Below, in pieces: positions 51,843-64,000 of a stretch of 64,000 nucleotides of DNA. Within the stretch, counting starts at the first letter, position 1. Each line of letters opens with the position of its first letter. Position numbers and translations under genes: made by a program. The notes below the pieces were generated by a model. That model was not told the origin of the DNA and did not search any database. It worked only from the letters and a program-made list of their open reading frames with translations. Source of the DNA: Pseudoxanthomonas beigongshangi (GTDB lineage: Bacteria; Pseudomonadota; Gammaproteobacteria; Xanthomonadales; Xanthomonadaceae); NCBI RefSeq assembly GCF_016820515.1, contig NZ_JADHDV010000019.1, forward strand, positions 1-64,000, read 5' to 3'.

Positions 51843-53110
51843 ATGTGGTTGCGTCTGGCGGCTTTGGCCGCCTTCGTGGCCGTGTCCGTCGCACCCGCGC
51901 GGGCACAGTCGCCTGTTGTCCTGTCCCTGGACGACGCGTTCGCGCGCGTCGCCCGTACCCATCCCGATCTGCGCCTGGTCGACGGCCAGCAGCGCGTCCT
52001 CGCCGCGGAAGCCGAAGTCGCCGCGCTGCGTCCAGGCCTCACCGCCGGCGCGTCGGTCGAAAACGCGCTCGGCACCGGTGACGTCAGCGGTTTCGGCGGC
52101 GCCGAAATCAGCCTGACCCTGGCCGGCGTGCTCGAACGCGGCGGCAAATGGGACGCCCGCCGCACGCTGGCGCAAAGCCGCATCGACGCGCTGGCGGTGC
52201 AGCGCGAGACCCGCCGGCTGGATCTGCTGGCCGAAGTCGCGCGCCGCTACCTGGCCATCACCGCCGCCCAGCGCCAGCGCGCGGTGGCGCTGGACGATAT
52301 CGAGCAACGCACGCGCACGGTCGCGGCCGCGCGCCAGCGGCTGGCCGCGGGCGCTTCGCCGGAATCGGTGCTGCTGACCGCGCAGGCCGCGCTCACCCGC
52401 GCGGAACTGGAGCGCGATCATGCCGATCGCCTGTTGATGTCCGCGCGCCAGCATCTGGCCGCGCTGTGGGGCGAACGTGATCCCGGCTTCGACACCGTGG
52501 CCGGCAATCCGCTGGCGCTGCCGGCGGTCGCCGACTTCGGCGAACTGGCCGCCTTGCTGGACAGCACCCCGGAGTTGGCCCGCTTCGCCGACGAGCGCCG
52601 CATCCGCGAAGCACGCGTGCAACTGGCGCGCAGCGAACGCAGCGCCAATGTCGACTGGCAGTTCGGCGTGCGCCGGTTGCAGGAGAACGGCGATACCGGC
52701 CTGATGGCCAGCGTCGCGATTCCATTGGGCAGCGCGCGCCGCGCCGAACCCGGCATCCGTGCAGCCGAGGCGGAGCTGGCGCTGGTGGAGATCGAACGCG
52801 AAGCCGAGGGGCTGGCGCTGTACTCGACCCTGGCCGAGGCGCATGGCCGCTACCGCACCGCGCAGTTCGAAGTGAAGCGCCTGGACGAGGCGGTGCTGCC
52901 GAAGCTGGCCAAGGCCGAACGCGCCGCCGAGCGCGCGTATCGCGCCGGCGCCATCAGCTATCTGGAATGGGCGCAGCTGCAATCCGAGCGCACCAGCGCG
53001 CGCCGGCAGCAGCTCGACGCCGCCCTCGACGCACAGCGCGCGCTGATCGAAATCCAGCGCCTGACCGGCCAGCCGTTCGTGGCCGCCGCCCCCGCACAAG
53101 GAACCTCCCC

Positions 53111-53114
<4 letters not shown>
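51843..53114 (+). CDS. czcC: Outer-membrane factor of heavy-metal efflux (CzcC, TolC family)
   Basis: 423 residues with a signal peptide (LAALAAFVAVSVAPARAQ). Two long coiled regions of the TolC repeat type: LDDAFARVARTHPDLRLVDG, LRPGLTAGASVENALGTGD, LDLLAEVARRYLAITAAQRQ and LDEAVLPKLAKAERAAERAY. GGAG precedes the ATG. Forms the exit duct for CzcB and CzcA. The stop overlaps czcB (ATGA at 53111). Confidence 0.93.
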
Positions 53115-57587
<4,473 letters not shown>

Positions 57588-57594
57588 ACCGGAC

Positions 57595-57631
57595 GGCCCG
57601 GGGCGTGGGGAACCGTCCCGGGCCCGTTTCC
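57595..57631 (+). terminator. Possible terminator after czcA
   Basis: GGCCCGGG and CCCGGGCC flank a 14-nt loop and are followed by CGTTTCC. The T-run is poor, so termination efficiency is uncertain. Confidence 0.4.
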
Positions 57632-57642
57632 GGCCTAAGTGC

Positions 57643-57671
57643 TTGCATGGAAAGGGAAAGCCCTCCATAAT
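57643..57671 (+). promoter_or_regulatory. Sigma-70 promoter of rpmB-rpmG
   Basis: TTGCAT, 17-nt spacer and CATAAT; best conventional promoter in the window. Start predicted near 57678, leaving an approximately 155-nt leader before the rpmB ATG. Confidence 0.75.
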
Positions 57672-57687
57672 GCGCGGCTCGCTGTGT

Positions 57688-57780
57688 CCGGTCCCCGACC
57701 GGGCGAGTCCTGAAGCGCAATTTGGACTCGCCGCCGACAGCAGATTTTTTGCCCGATCTGCGCACCGCTGTCATGCGGTG
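57688..57780 (+). promoter_or_regulatory. Structured leader of rpmB-rpmG
   Basis: Contains a CCGGTC-CCC-GACCGG hairpin, a perfect stem GGCGAGTCC / GGACTCGCC (57702-57732, 13-nt loop) followed 10 nt later by GATTTTTTG, and a CACCGC-TGTCAT-GCGGTG hairpin (57763-57780). The arrangement with the T6 run may allow attenuation or feedback by a ribosomal protein, but no known riboswitch or leader was recognised. Confidence 0.5.
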
Positions 57781-57832
57781 GGGCCGCCGCCTCCCTGGCC
57801 AAGGGAAGCATCAAACTTTTTTCGAGGTGCGT

Positions 57833-58069
57833 ATGTCCCGCGTATGCCAAGTCACCGGCAAGCGTGTGCAGACCGGTAACAACGTCTCGCACGCCAACAA
57901 CAAGACCCGTCGTCGCTTCCTGCCCAACCTGCACGAGCGCCGCTTCTGGGTCGCCAGCGAAAACCGCTGGATCAAGCTGAAAGTTTCCGCGCATGCCCTG
58001 CGCACCATCGACAAGAACGGCATCGACTCCGTTCTGGCCGAGCTGCGTGCCCGCGGCGAGAAGGTCTGA
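57833..58069 (+). CDS. rpmB: Ribosomal protein bL28
   Basis: 78 residues, [20 protein letters not shown], then [20 protein letters not shown] and the tail [20 protein letters not shown]; a full-length bL28, matching E. coli (78). GAGG lies upstream of ATG 57833. First gene of a two-gene ribosomal operon with rpmG after 13 nt. It is probably non-zinc (C-/C+ type variants differ in having CxxC; here only a single Cys). Confidence 0.97.
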   Translation: MSRVCQVTGKRVQTGNNVSHANNKTRRRFLPNLHERRFWVASENRWIKLKVSAHALRTIDKNGIDSVLAELRARGEKV

Positions 58070-58082
58070 GGAGTAATCGAAC

Positions 58083-58247
58083 ATGGCAACCAAGCGTGAC
58101 AAGATCCGTCTGATCTCCTCGGCCAACACCGGCCACTTCTACACGACGGACAAGAACAAGAAGAACACCCCGGGCAAGATGGAAATGAAGAAGTACGACC
58201 CGGTCGTGCGCAAGCACGTGATCTACAAGGAAGGCAAGATCAAGTGA
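58083..58247 (+). CDS. rpmG: Ribosomal protein bL33
   Basis: 54 residues: [55 protein letters not shown] complete bL33 of the zinc-free form (no Cys). GGAG is 9 nt before the ATG. Follows rpmB by 13 nt and precedes a strong terminator. Confidence 0.97.
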   Translation: MATKRDKIRLISSANTGHFYTTDKNKKNTPGKMEMKKYDPVVRKHVIYKEGKIK

Positions 58248-58291
58248 TGTCGTGATGCGCTTGCCCCCGGCGAGCGCATCCGCGTCATCCG

Positions 58292-58320
58292 AAGCCCGCC
58301 GCAAGGCGGGCTTTTTGTTT
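58292..58320 (+). terminator. Rho-independent terminator of rpmB-rpmG
   Basis: AAGCCCGCC, loop GCAA, GGCGGGCTT, then TTTGTTT. A perfect 9-bp stem with GNRA loop and T-tract. Confidence 0.92.
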
Positions 58321-58341
58321 GCTTCGGGAATGAAGCGAAGA

Positions 58342-58475
58342 GCGAATCCCCCTCGGTCCCCCTTTTTCAAAGGGGGAGGAACAGCAATTCTCTGGCAGCT
58401 GAACTCGGCAATGATTGCTAGCCCCCTTTGAAAAAGGGGGCGGGCGCCCGCGTAGCGGGCGACGGGGGATTTGCG
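58342..58475. repeat. Dispersed palindromic intergenic repeat, copy 4 (complete)
   Basis: The ends CGAATCCCCC and GGGGGATTTGCG pair. Inside, CCCCCTTTTTCAAAGGGGG and CCCCCTTTGAAAAAGGGGG are reverse complements and there is a GCCCGC-GTA-GCGGGC hairpin. Best-preserved copy, about 134 bp. The remaining 58476-58560 shows no gene. Confidence 0.85.
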
Positions 58476-58560
58476 CGGTTGGCCGGCAACACCCCGCCAC
58501 CTTCCGGTTTGCACCGACTACGGCCAGAATCGGCGCATCACTCCGACGACAAGGCGCCGC

Positions 58561-59970
58561 ATGGACTGGTCGCTGGGAACCGTACTGCTGATCCTCGACT
58601 GGATGATCCGGCTGGCCGCGCTGCTGTGGATTCCCAGCCGCACTTCGCCGGCGGCGGCGCGCAGCTGGATGCTGCTGGTCGGGTTCGTGCCGCTGCTGGG
58701 CCTGCCGGCCTACCTGCTGCTGGGCCATCCGTGGCTGTCGCGCGAACGCGTCCAGCGCCAGGCGCGCGCCTCGCAGGTGATCCGCGAGGAACAGCAGCCG
58801 CTCGCCGCGCTGCGCTGGCAGCCCGAAGGCGGCATCGCCGCGGAGATGGCGCCGCTGGTCGAACGGCAGGGCGCGTTCATGCCCATCCGCGGCAACACGG
58901 TCGAACTGCTGGACGACTATGACGATTCCCTGCGCGCGTTGATCGCGGCCATGGACGGGGCGCACGCGAGCATCCACCTGCTGTATTACCTGATGTTCGA
59001 CGACGCGGTCGGCGATGCGGTGGTCGCTGCGCTGGAACGCGCGGCCGGGCGCGGGGTGGAATGCAGGCTGCTGCTCGACGCGGTCGGCGCCAAGCGCGGA
59101 TGGCGCCGCTACGCGCGACGCCTGCGCAAGGCCGGCGTGCAGGTCCATCAGTTGCTTCCCGGTGGCCTGCGCTGGCGTCGCAGTGGCCGGATGGATCTGC
59201 GCAACCACCGCAAGATCGCGGTCATCGATGGCGCTACCGGTTTCATCGGTTCGCAGAACCTCGCCGACCCGATGTTCATTCCCGGCTTTCCCAATCGCGA
59301 ACTGGTCGCCCACGTGCGCGGGCCGATCGTCGCCCAGCTCGACGCGGTGTTCGCCAGCGACTGGTACCTGGAAACCGGCGAGCGCCTGCACGTGGATCCC
59401 GTTCGCGCCACCGGCACGGGCCAGGTCGCGATGCAACTGCTGCCGAGCGGGCCGGCCTATCCCTTCGAGAACGCACGCGATGCCGTCAACGCGCTGATCC
59501 ATCTGGCCAAGCGCCGCATCGTGCTGGCCACGCCCTACTTCGTGCCCGACGACGCCACCCTCAGCGCGCTGCGCATCGCCGCGCTGTCGGGCGTGGAGGT
59601 GCAACTGATCCTGTCCGATCGCAACAACCAGCGCCTGACCGCGTGGGCTCAGGAGTCCTACTACGCGGAACTGCTGGCCTGCGGCGTTCGCATCGCGCTG
59701 TACCAGCCGCACTTCCTGCATGCCAAGCACATGAGCGTGGACGACGAAGTCGCGCTGGTCGGTTCGATCAACCTCGACATCCGCTCGTTCGCGCTCAACG
59801 CGGAAATCGGCCTGCTGTGCTATGACCGCGCGGTGGTCGCCCGGCTGCGCGGGATCGAATCGGAATACTTGCGCGATGCCCGCAGCGTCCACGGCGAGGA
59901 CTGGGCACGACGCCCGGCGTGGCGGCGCAGCCGCGATGGCATCGCGCGCCTGGCGGATTCGCTGATGTAA
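58561..59970 (+). CDS. cls: Cardiolipin synthase
   Basis: 469 residues. Two N-terminal helices (VLLILDWMIRLAALLWI and WMLLVGFVPLLGLPAYLLL) anchor it. Two phospholipase D-type HKD motifs: His216/Lys218/Asp223 in NHRKIAVIDG and His387/Lys389/Asp394 in HAKHMSVDD. It joins two phosphatidylglycerols (or PE and PG) to make cardiolipin at the inner membrane. The size and N-terminal helices fit ClsA type. ATG 58561 is used; the upstream in-frame extension is repeat DNA. No clear promoter in the palindrome before it. Confidence 0.93.
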   Translation: MDWSLGTVLLILDWMIRLAALLWIPSRTSPAAARSWMLLVGFVPLLGLPAYLLLGHPWLSRERVQRQARASQVIREEQQPLAALRWQPEGGIAAEMAPLVERQGAFMPIRGNTVELLDDYDDSLRALIAAMDGAHASIHLLYYLMFDDAVGDAVVAALERAAGRGVECRLLLDAVGAKRGWRRYARRLRKAGVQVHQLLPGGLRWRRSGRMDLRNHRKIAVIDGATGFIGSQNLADPMFIPGFPNRELVAHVRGPIVAQLDAVFASDWYLETGERLHVDPVRATGTGQVAMQLLPSGPAYPFENARDAVNALIHLAKRRIVLATPYFVPDDATLSALRIAALSGVEVQLILSDRNNQRLTAWAQESYYAELLACGVRIALYQPHFLHAKHMSVDDEVALVGSINLDIRSFALNAEIGLLCYDRAVVARLRGIESEYLRDARSVHGEDWARRPAWRRSRDGIARLADSLM

Positions 59971-60090
59971 CAAAACGTCGATGTTGAAAGCGCCTGATGC
60001 GCAACGGTTTTCGCGTATTTGTAAAGTTTGCGTTGCCCGGTCATGCGCCACTGATGCCAAGCCAGCATGAGGCGCGCCGGATCGATCCAC

Positions 60091-60096
60091 TACAAT
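60091..60096 (+). promoter_or_regulatory. -10 element TACAAT, putative leaderless promoter
   Basis: TACAAT ends 7 nt before ATG 60104 and overlaps the alternative ATG 60095. Transcription would start at or beside the ATG. Confidence 0.4.
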
Positions 60097-60103
60097 GCGG
60101 CCC

Positions 60104-61474
60104 ATGACCAGCGTATCCGCGGGCCTCGCCCATGACATCGCCATCATCGGGGGAGGCGCCGGCGGCGTCCTGACCGCCATCCAGTTGCTGCGCGCGGCGA
60201 CCGCGCCGCTGCGCATCGCGCTTTACGAACCGCAATCCACGCTTGCCCGTGGCGTGGCCTATGCCACGCCCTATCCGGAACACCTGCTCAACGTGCCGGC
60301 ACAACGCATGAGCGGCTTCAGCGATCAGCCGGACGATTTCCTCGATTTCCTCAGCGCCGATCCGCAGGAACGCGCCGCGTTGGCACCCATGTTCGTCGAG
60401 CGTCATCGCTACGGGGAATACCTGCGCGATCGCCTGGAGCGCGCGCGCGCGGCCAGCCCGGCCACGCTGGTGCACATCGTCCAGCCGGTGATGGCGATGG
60501 ATCGAAACGAGGCGGGCTGGCGACTGCGGCTCGCCGATGGCGCGCAGGCCGATTGCGATGCGGTGGTGCTGGCGGTCGGCAACCGCCCACGCCCGCTGCC
60601 GGCGCGCGGCGCCGGCGGCCTGTCCGCCGATGCCAGCCTGTCGGCCTGGGATTTCGACGCGGTGCGCGCGGTTCCCGGCGATGCCCGGCTGTGCATCGTC
60701 GGTTCCGGATTGAGCATGGTCGACGCGGTGTTGAGTTTCGTCGCCACCGAACATCGCGGCGCCATCCATGTGCTTTCGCGGCATGGCTGGCTGCCGCAGC
60801 CGCATGCGCCGCATGCGGTGGCCGATTTCGATCCGGCGCGGTTGCTGTCGCTGGACCTGCGCGCGCGCCTGCGCTTCGTCCGCGAACGCGTGCGCGAAGC
60901 CGCCGCCGCCAGCCTGCCCTGGCAGGCGGTGATGGAACGCCTGCGCCCGCACGGACAGGCGCTGTGGCGTTCCCTGTCGGAATCCGACCAGCGGCGTTTC
61001 CTGCGCCACGTCGTGCGGCTGTGGGACGTGCACCGGCACCGGGTGGCGATTTCCGTGCACGAGCAGTTGCAGGCGCTGATCGATCGCGGGCAGCTGCGCA
61101 TGCACCGCGGCCGCCTGGACACGGTGATGCAGGTCGGCCGCTGCGTGCAGGTCGGCGCGAACGTGCGTGGCAGGCCCGGGCTGGCGCTGGAAGTGGATCG
61201 GGTGGTGAATGCCACCGGTGTCGAGATGCGGGTTCCGACCATGCGCAATCCGCTGCTGACCGAGCTGCTGGGCGAGGGCCACGCGCGCACCGGCCCGCAC
61301 GGCATCGGCATCGACGCCGGCGACGACGGGCGGGTGCTGGACGCCGATGGCCGCGTCCAGCCCGACCTGTGGGTATTGGGCAGCCTGCGGATCGGCAACC
61401 TGTGGGAAAGCACCGCCATTCCTGAACTGCGGGGCCAGGCCGAAGCGGTCGCCCGCCAGTTGATCGCGCGCTGA
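60104..61474 (+). CDS. FAD/NAD(P)-binding oxidoreductase-like protein
   Basis: 456 residues from MTSVSAGLAHD; ATG 60095 is an alternative. Rossmann motif IIGGGAGGVLTA near the N-terminus, FAD-type GVAYATPYPEHLLNVPA and a second dinucleotide motif CIVGSGLSMVD. Matches the FAD-NAD(P)-binding (PF13454) family, whose members include HpnW-like and siderophore/antibiotic oxidases; the substrate is unknown. The C-terminal motif VLGSLRIGNLWESTAIPELR is conserved in the family. It stands alone after cls. Confidence 0.85.
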   Translation: MTSVSAGLAHDIAIIGGGAGGVLTAIQLLRAATAPLRIALYEPQSTLARGVAYATPYPEHLLNVPAQRMSGFSDQPDDFLDFLSADPQERAALAPMFVERHRYGEYLRDRLERARAASPATLVHIVQPVMAMDRNEAGWRLRLADGAQADCDAVVLAVGNRPRPLPARGAGGLSADASLSAWDFDAVRAVPGDARLCIVGSGLSMVDAVLSFVATEHRGAIHVLSRHGWLPQPHAPHAVADFDPARLLSLDLRARLRFVRERVREAAAASLPWQAVMERLRPHGQALWRSLSESDQRRFLRHVVRLWDVHRHRVAISVHEQLQALIDRGQLRMHRGRLDTVMQVGRCVQVGANVRGRPGLALEVDRVVNATGVEMRVPTMRNPLLTELLGEGHARTGPHGIGIDAGDDGRVLDADGRVQPDLWVLGSLRIGNLWESTAIPELRGQAEAVARQLIAR

Positions 61475-61537
61475 CGCGGGCGCGCTCGCCGGCCGTCGTT
61501 TACCCGCCAGCATCCCCGGCGGATTTCCTCCCTTGCT

Positions 61538-61564
61538 GTAGAGCGGAGCCAGCTCCGCTGCTAC
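61538..61564. repeat. REP-like palindrome before the sensor kinase
   Basis: GTAG-AGCGGAG and CTCCGCT-GCTAC pair in an imperfect hairpin with a CCAG centre. Similar to GTAG-type REP units of Stenotrophomonas. 61475-61597 otherwise holds no gene. Confidence 0.65.
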
Positions 61565-61597
61565 GCTGGTTCCGATGTCGGGCGCCGGGAGGCGGCA

Positions 61598-64000
61598 TTG
61601 GTTTCGAGCTGGATTCTGCTGCTGGTGTCCATCAGCTACGCGGCGCTGCTGTTCGGCGTGGCATGGTGGGGTGATCGTCGCCCGATGTATCCGGATCGGC
61701 CGTGGCTGCGTCCGGTGGTGTACAGCCTGGCGCTGGCGGTCTACTGCTCGTCCTGGACCTTCTACGGCGCGGTCGGCAGCGCGGTGCGCAACGGCATCGG
61801 CTACCTGCCGATCTACCTGGGTCCGCTGCTGCTGCTGCTGTTCGGCTGGCGGATCATCGAACGGCTGGCACTGATCGCGCGTAGCGAGAACACGGTGTCG
61901 ATCGCCGACTTCATCTCCTCGCGCTACGGACGCTCGCGCCGGCTGGCCGCGCTGGTGACGGTGATCGCGTTGATCGGCGTCGTTCCCTACCTGGCGCTGC
62001 AGTACAAGGCGGTGGCGATGAGCCTGGGCGTGCTGACCGGCCAGCCCGGCGGCAGCGCGCATGGCTTCTTCTCGGATCCCGCGCTGTACGTGGCGTTGCT
62101 GATGGCGCTGTTCGCCGCCCTGTTCGGCACCCGCCAGGTCGACGCCACCGAACATCATCACGGCATGATGCTGGCCATCGCGCTGGAGTCGATGGTCAAG
62201 CTGGTGGCGATGATCGCGGTCGGCCTGTTCGCCTACCTGTGGCTGCAGGGCCGCTCCATCCCGGTCGCCGAGTCCGCACGCACGCTGTTCGAGAATTCGC
62301 CACCGGTCGGATTCGTCACCCAGACCCTGCTCGGGTTCCTCGCGATCGTCTGCCTGCCCCGCCAGTTCCATGTCGCGGTGGTCGAATGCAGCGACGTCGG
62401 CGATATCCGTCGGGCGCGCTGGCTGTTCGGCACCTACCTGGTCCTGATCTCGGTGATGGTGGTGCCGATCGCCGCCGCCGGCGTGGCGTCCTTCGGCATC
62501 GGCAGCGGCGTGGCCGATGACAGTTTCATCCTGGCGCTGCCGCTGGCAGACGGCAGCAAGGCGCTGGCGTTGATCGCCTACGTCGGCGGTTTCTCCGCCG
62601 CCACCGGCATGGTCATCGTCGCCAGCATCGCGCTTGCCACCATGGTCAGCAACGACCTGGTGATGCCGGTGCTGCTGCGGCGCGGCTGGGCGGATCATCA
62701 CGCCGAAGCCGACGTCGCTTCGCGGGTGCTGTGGATCCGCCGGTTCGCGATCCTGCTGCTGGCGCTCGCCGCCTACATCTATTACCGCAGCAGCGGCAAC
62801 GACAGCACGCTGGCGTCCTATGGCCTGATGGCGTTCGCGGCGGTCGCCCAGTTCGCGCCGGGCCTGATCGGCGGCCTGTACTGGCGCGGCGCCAGCCGGC
62901 GCGGCGTGGAAGTGGGCATGCTGCTGGGCTTCGGCACCTGGATCTACACCCTGCTGCTGCCGACCATGACCCAGGCCGGTGGCTTCGATGCGTCATGGAT
63001 CGCGACCGGACCGTTCGGCATCGCCTGGCTGCGGCCGCACCAGCTGTTCGGATTGAGCGGCTGGGATCCGCTCACCCACGGCACGTTCTGGTCACTGCTG
63101 GTGAACACCGGCGCGATGATGGTGATCTCCGCGCGCTGGCGGCCCGGTGTGGACGATCGCCTGCGCGCGGCGCCGTTCCTGGATCCGTACGCGCAGCGCC
63201 CGGCGCTGGTCGCCGGCGAATGGCCCGGCAGCGTGCGGGTGGGCGACCTGCAGACCCTGGCCGAACGGGTGGTCGGCGAGCGCCATGCGCGCCGCGCGTT
63301 CCAGGAACAGGCCCAGGCGTTGGGCCGCGAGATGCAGCCCGGCGCATCTGCCGACCGCGCCTGGGTGCAATTCACCGAGCGTCTGCTGGCCGCCTCGATC
63401 GGTGCGGCGTCCGCGCGCATTGTCCTGACCAGCGTGCTGCGCGGATCGGGCATGGAACTGGGCGAAGTGGTCGCGGTGCTGGACGAGGCCGGCCAGGAAC
63501 TGCGCTTCAACCGCGAGATCCTCTCCACCACCCTGGAAAACATCGCCGCCGGCGTCAGCGTGGTCGATCCCGAGATGCGGCTGGTCGCCTGGAACCGGCG
63601 CTACCAGCAGATGTTCGGCTACCCCGACGGCATGCTGTACGTCGGCCGGCCGGTCGCCGACCTGATCCGCTACAACGCCGAGCGCGGTGAGCTGGGCGAA
63701 GGCGACGTCGACGCGCAGATCGGCAAGCGCATCGCCTACATGCGGGCAGGCTCGCCCCACGTGTTCGAGCGCGTGCGCAGCGATGGCCAGGTGATCGAGA
63801 TGCGCGGCCAGGCCCTGCCCGGCGGCGGCTACGTCACCAGCTACAACGACATCACCGACTTCAAGCGCGCCGAGTTGGCGCTGCGGGAAGCCAACGAGAC
63901 CCTGGAGCAGCGCGTCACCGAACGCAGCCGCGCGGCCGAAGCGGCCCAGCAGTCCAAGACCCGCTTCCTCGCCGCCATCAGCCACGACGTATTGCAGCCG
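61598..64000 (+). CDS. Symporter-domain sensor histidine kinase (3' end outside window)
   Basis: At least 801 residues; starts with TTG 61598 (MVSSWILLLVSISYAALLFG), with GGGAGG 5 nt upstream. The N-terminal 13-helix region resembles sodium/solute symporters (SSS family), e.g. YCSSWTFYGAVGSAVRNGIG and SVSIADFISSRYGRS. A PAS domain follows (about 650-740: LENIAAGVSVVDPEMRLVAW), a coiled coil (REANETLEQRVTERSRAAEA) and the phosphoacceptor His796 in AAISHDVLQP at the window edge. Family members (CbrA-like/NahK-like) usually continue with HATPase and often a receiver. The ligand is unknown; metabolite transport coupled to signalling is possible. Confidence 0.93.
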   Translation, partial: MVSSWILLLVSISYAALLFGVAWWGDRRPMYPDRPWLRPVVYSLALAVYCSSWTFYGAVGSAVRNGIGYLPIYLGPLLLLLFGWRIIERLALIARSENTVSIADFISSRYGRSRRLAALVTVIALIGVVPYLALQYKAVAMSLGVLTGQPGGSAHGFFSDPALYVALLMALFAALFGTRQVDATEHHHGMMLAIALESMVKLVAMIAVGLFAYLWLQGRSIPVAESARTLFENSPPVGFVTQTLLGFLAIVCLPRQFHVAVVECSDVGDIRRARWLFGTYLVLISVMVVPIAAAGVASFGIGSGVADDSFILALPLADGSKALALIAYVGGFSAATGMVIVASIALATMVSNDLVMPVLLRRGWADHHAEADVASRVLWIRRFAILLLALAAYIYYRSSGNDSTLASYGLMAFAAVAQFAPGLIGGLYWRGASRRGVEVGMLLGFGTWIYTLLLPTMTQAGGFDASWIATGPFGIAWLRPHQLFGLSGWDPLTHGTFWSLLVNTGAMMVISARWRPGVDDRLRAAPFLDPYAQRPALVAGEWPGSVRVGDLQTLAERVVGERHARRAFQEQAQALGREMQPGASADRAWVQFTERLLAASIGAASARIVLTSVLRGSGMELGEVVAVLDEAGQELRFNREILSTTLENIAAGVSVVDPEMRLVAWNRRYQQMFGYPDGMLYVGRPVADLIRYNAERGELGEGDVDAQIGKRIAYMRAGSPHVFERVRSDGQVIEMRGQALPGGGYVTSYNDITDFKRAELALREANETLEQRVTERSRAAEAAQQSKTRFLAAISHDVLQP

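Noticed and set aside
57595-57780. Known riboswitch before rpmB
   Set aside because: The hairpins do not match any riboswitch consensus that I recognise; kept only as a structured leader.
60041-62701. 886-codon minus frame
   Set aside because: Spans two well-supported plus genes (FAD protein and sensor kinase) with no motif of its own.

Overview
The window looks like near-origin chromosomal DNA of a high-GC gammaproteobacterium of the Xanthomonadaceae/Lysobacteraceae (Xanthomonas, Lysobacter, Luteimonas or Pseudoxanthomonas relatives). This is inferred from a XanB2-type chorismatase, a C-rich sX13-like sRNA locus behind polA, intergenic heptamer tandem repeats and AAATCCCCC-type palindromes known from this family, and protein sequences that read as Xanthomonas-like throughout. 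No tRNA, rRNA, CRISPR array, phage or transposase gene was seen.

Layout. 1-8.4 kb: 3'-truncated ankyrin-repeat membrane protein coupled to ycgL (minus), a secreted S9 peptidase, a small membrane protein, a Cys-rich periplasmic protein and hemF (plus). 8.6-16.3 kb: YetF-like membrane protein, sX13-like sRNA and polA (minus), a DUF2782 lipoprotein (plus), then a universal stress gene with an FNR/ANR box, uvrD and yqhA (minus). 16.4-19.8 kb: yfcG coupled to a DPP-IV-type peptidase and a Coa1-like protein (plus). 19.8-23.3 kb: envelope and secreted proteins, including an M74 murein endopeptidase (minus). 23.4-28.1 kb: xanB2, small secreted and membrane proteins, a PA-domain metalloprotease and hemB (plus). 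28.4-30.6 kb: PD40 propeller protein, aroE and a small membrane protein. 30.8-37.5 kb: a six-gene overlapping minus-strand operon RDD-SpoIIM-DUF4129-DUF4350-MoxR-DUF58. 37.6-41 kb: YkgJ-like, DUF2167, gamma-carbonic-anhydrase-like and aldehyde dehydrogenase genes. 41.1-43.8 kb: a segment bounded by 50-bp direct repeats with a divergent Lrp regulator/RhtA-type exporter pair of lower GC, followed by pip. 44-51.3 kb: MFS exporter, xthA, YeaQ-type protein, Sfp-type transferase, rsmG, parA, parB, a GT2 glycosyltransferase and a LAB_N protein. 51.4-57.6 kb: a czcI-like gene with czcCBA metal efflux. 57.6-64 kb: rpmB-rpmG, cardiolipin synthase, an FAD/NAD(P)-binding protein and the 5' part of a symporter-histidine kinase.

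Much of the content is housekeeping: heme synthesis (hemF, hemB), shikimate and chorismate use (aroE, xanB2), replication and repair (polA, uvrD, xthA), segregation (parAB) and ribosome function (rsmG, rpmB, rpmG). The less ordinary parts are the putative sX13-type sRNA with a sigma-E-like promoter, the -41.5 FNR/ANR site before the stress protein, the MoxR/SpoIIM operon of unknown function, the M8-like protease with an inserted PA domain, a recurrent -10/7-nt/ATG arrangement suggesting leaderless mRNAs, a structured leader before rpmB, and several families of dispersed palindromic repeats.
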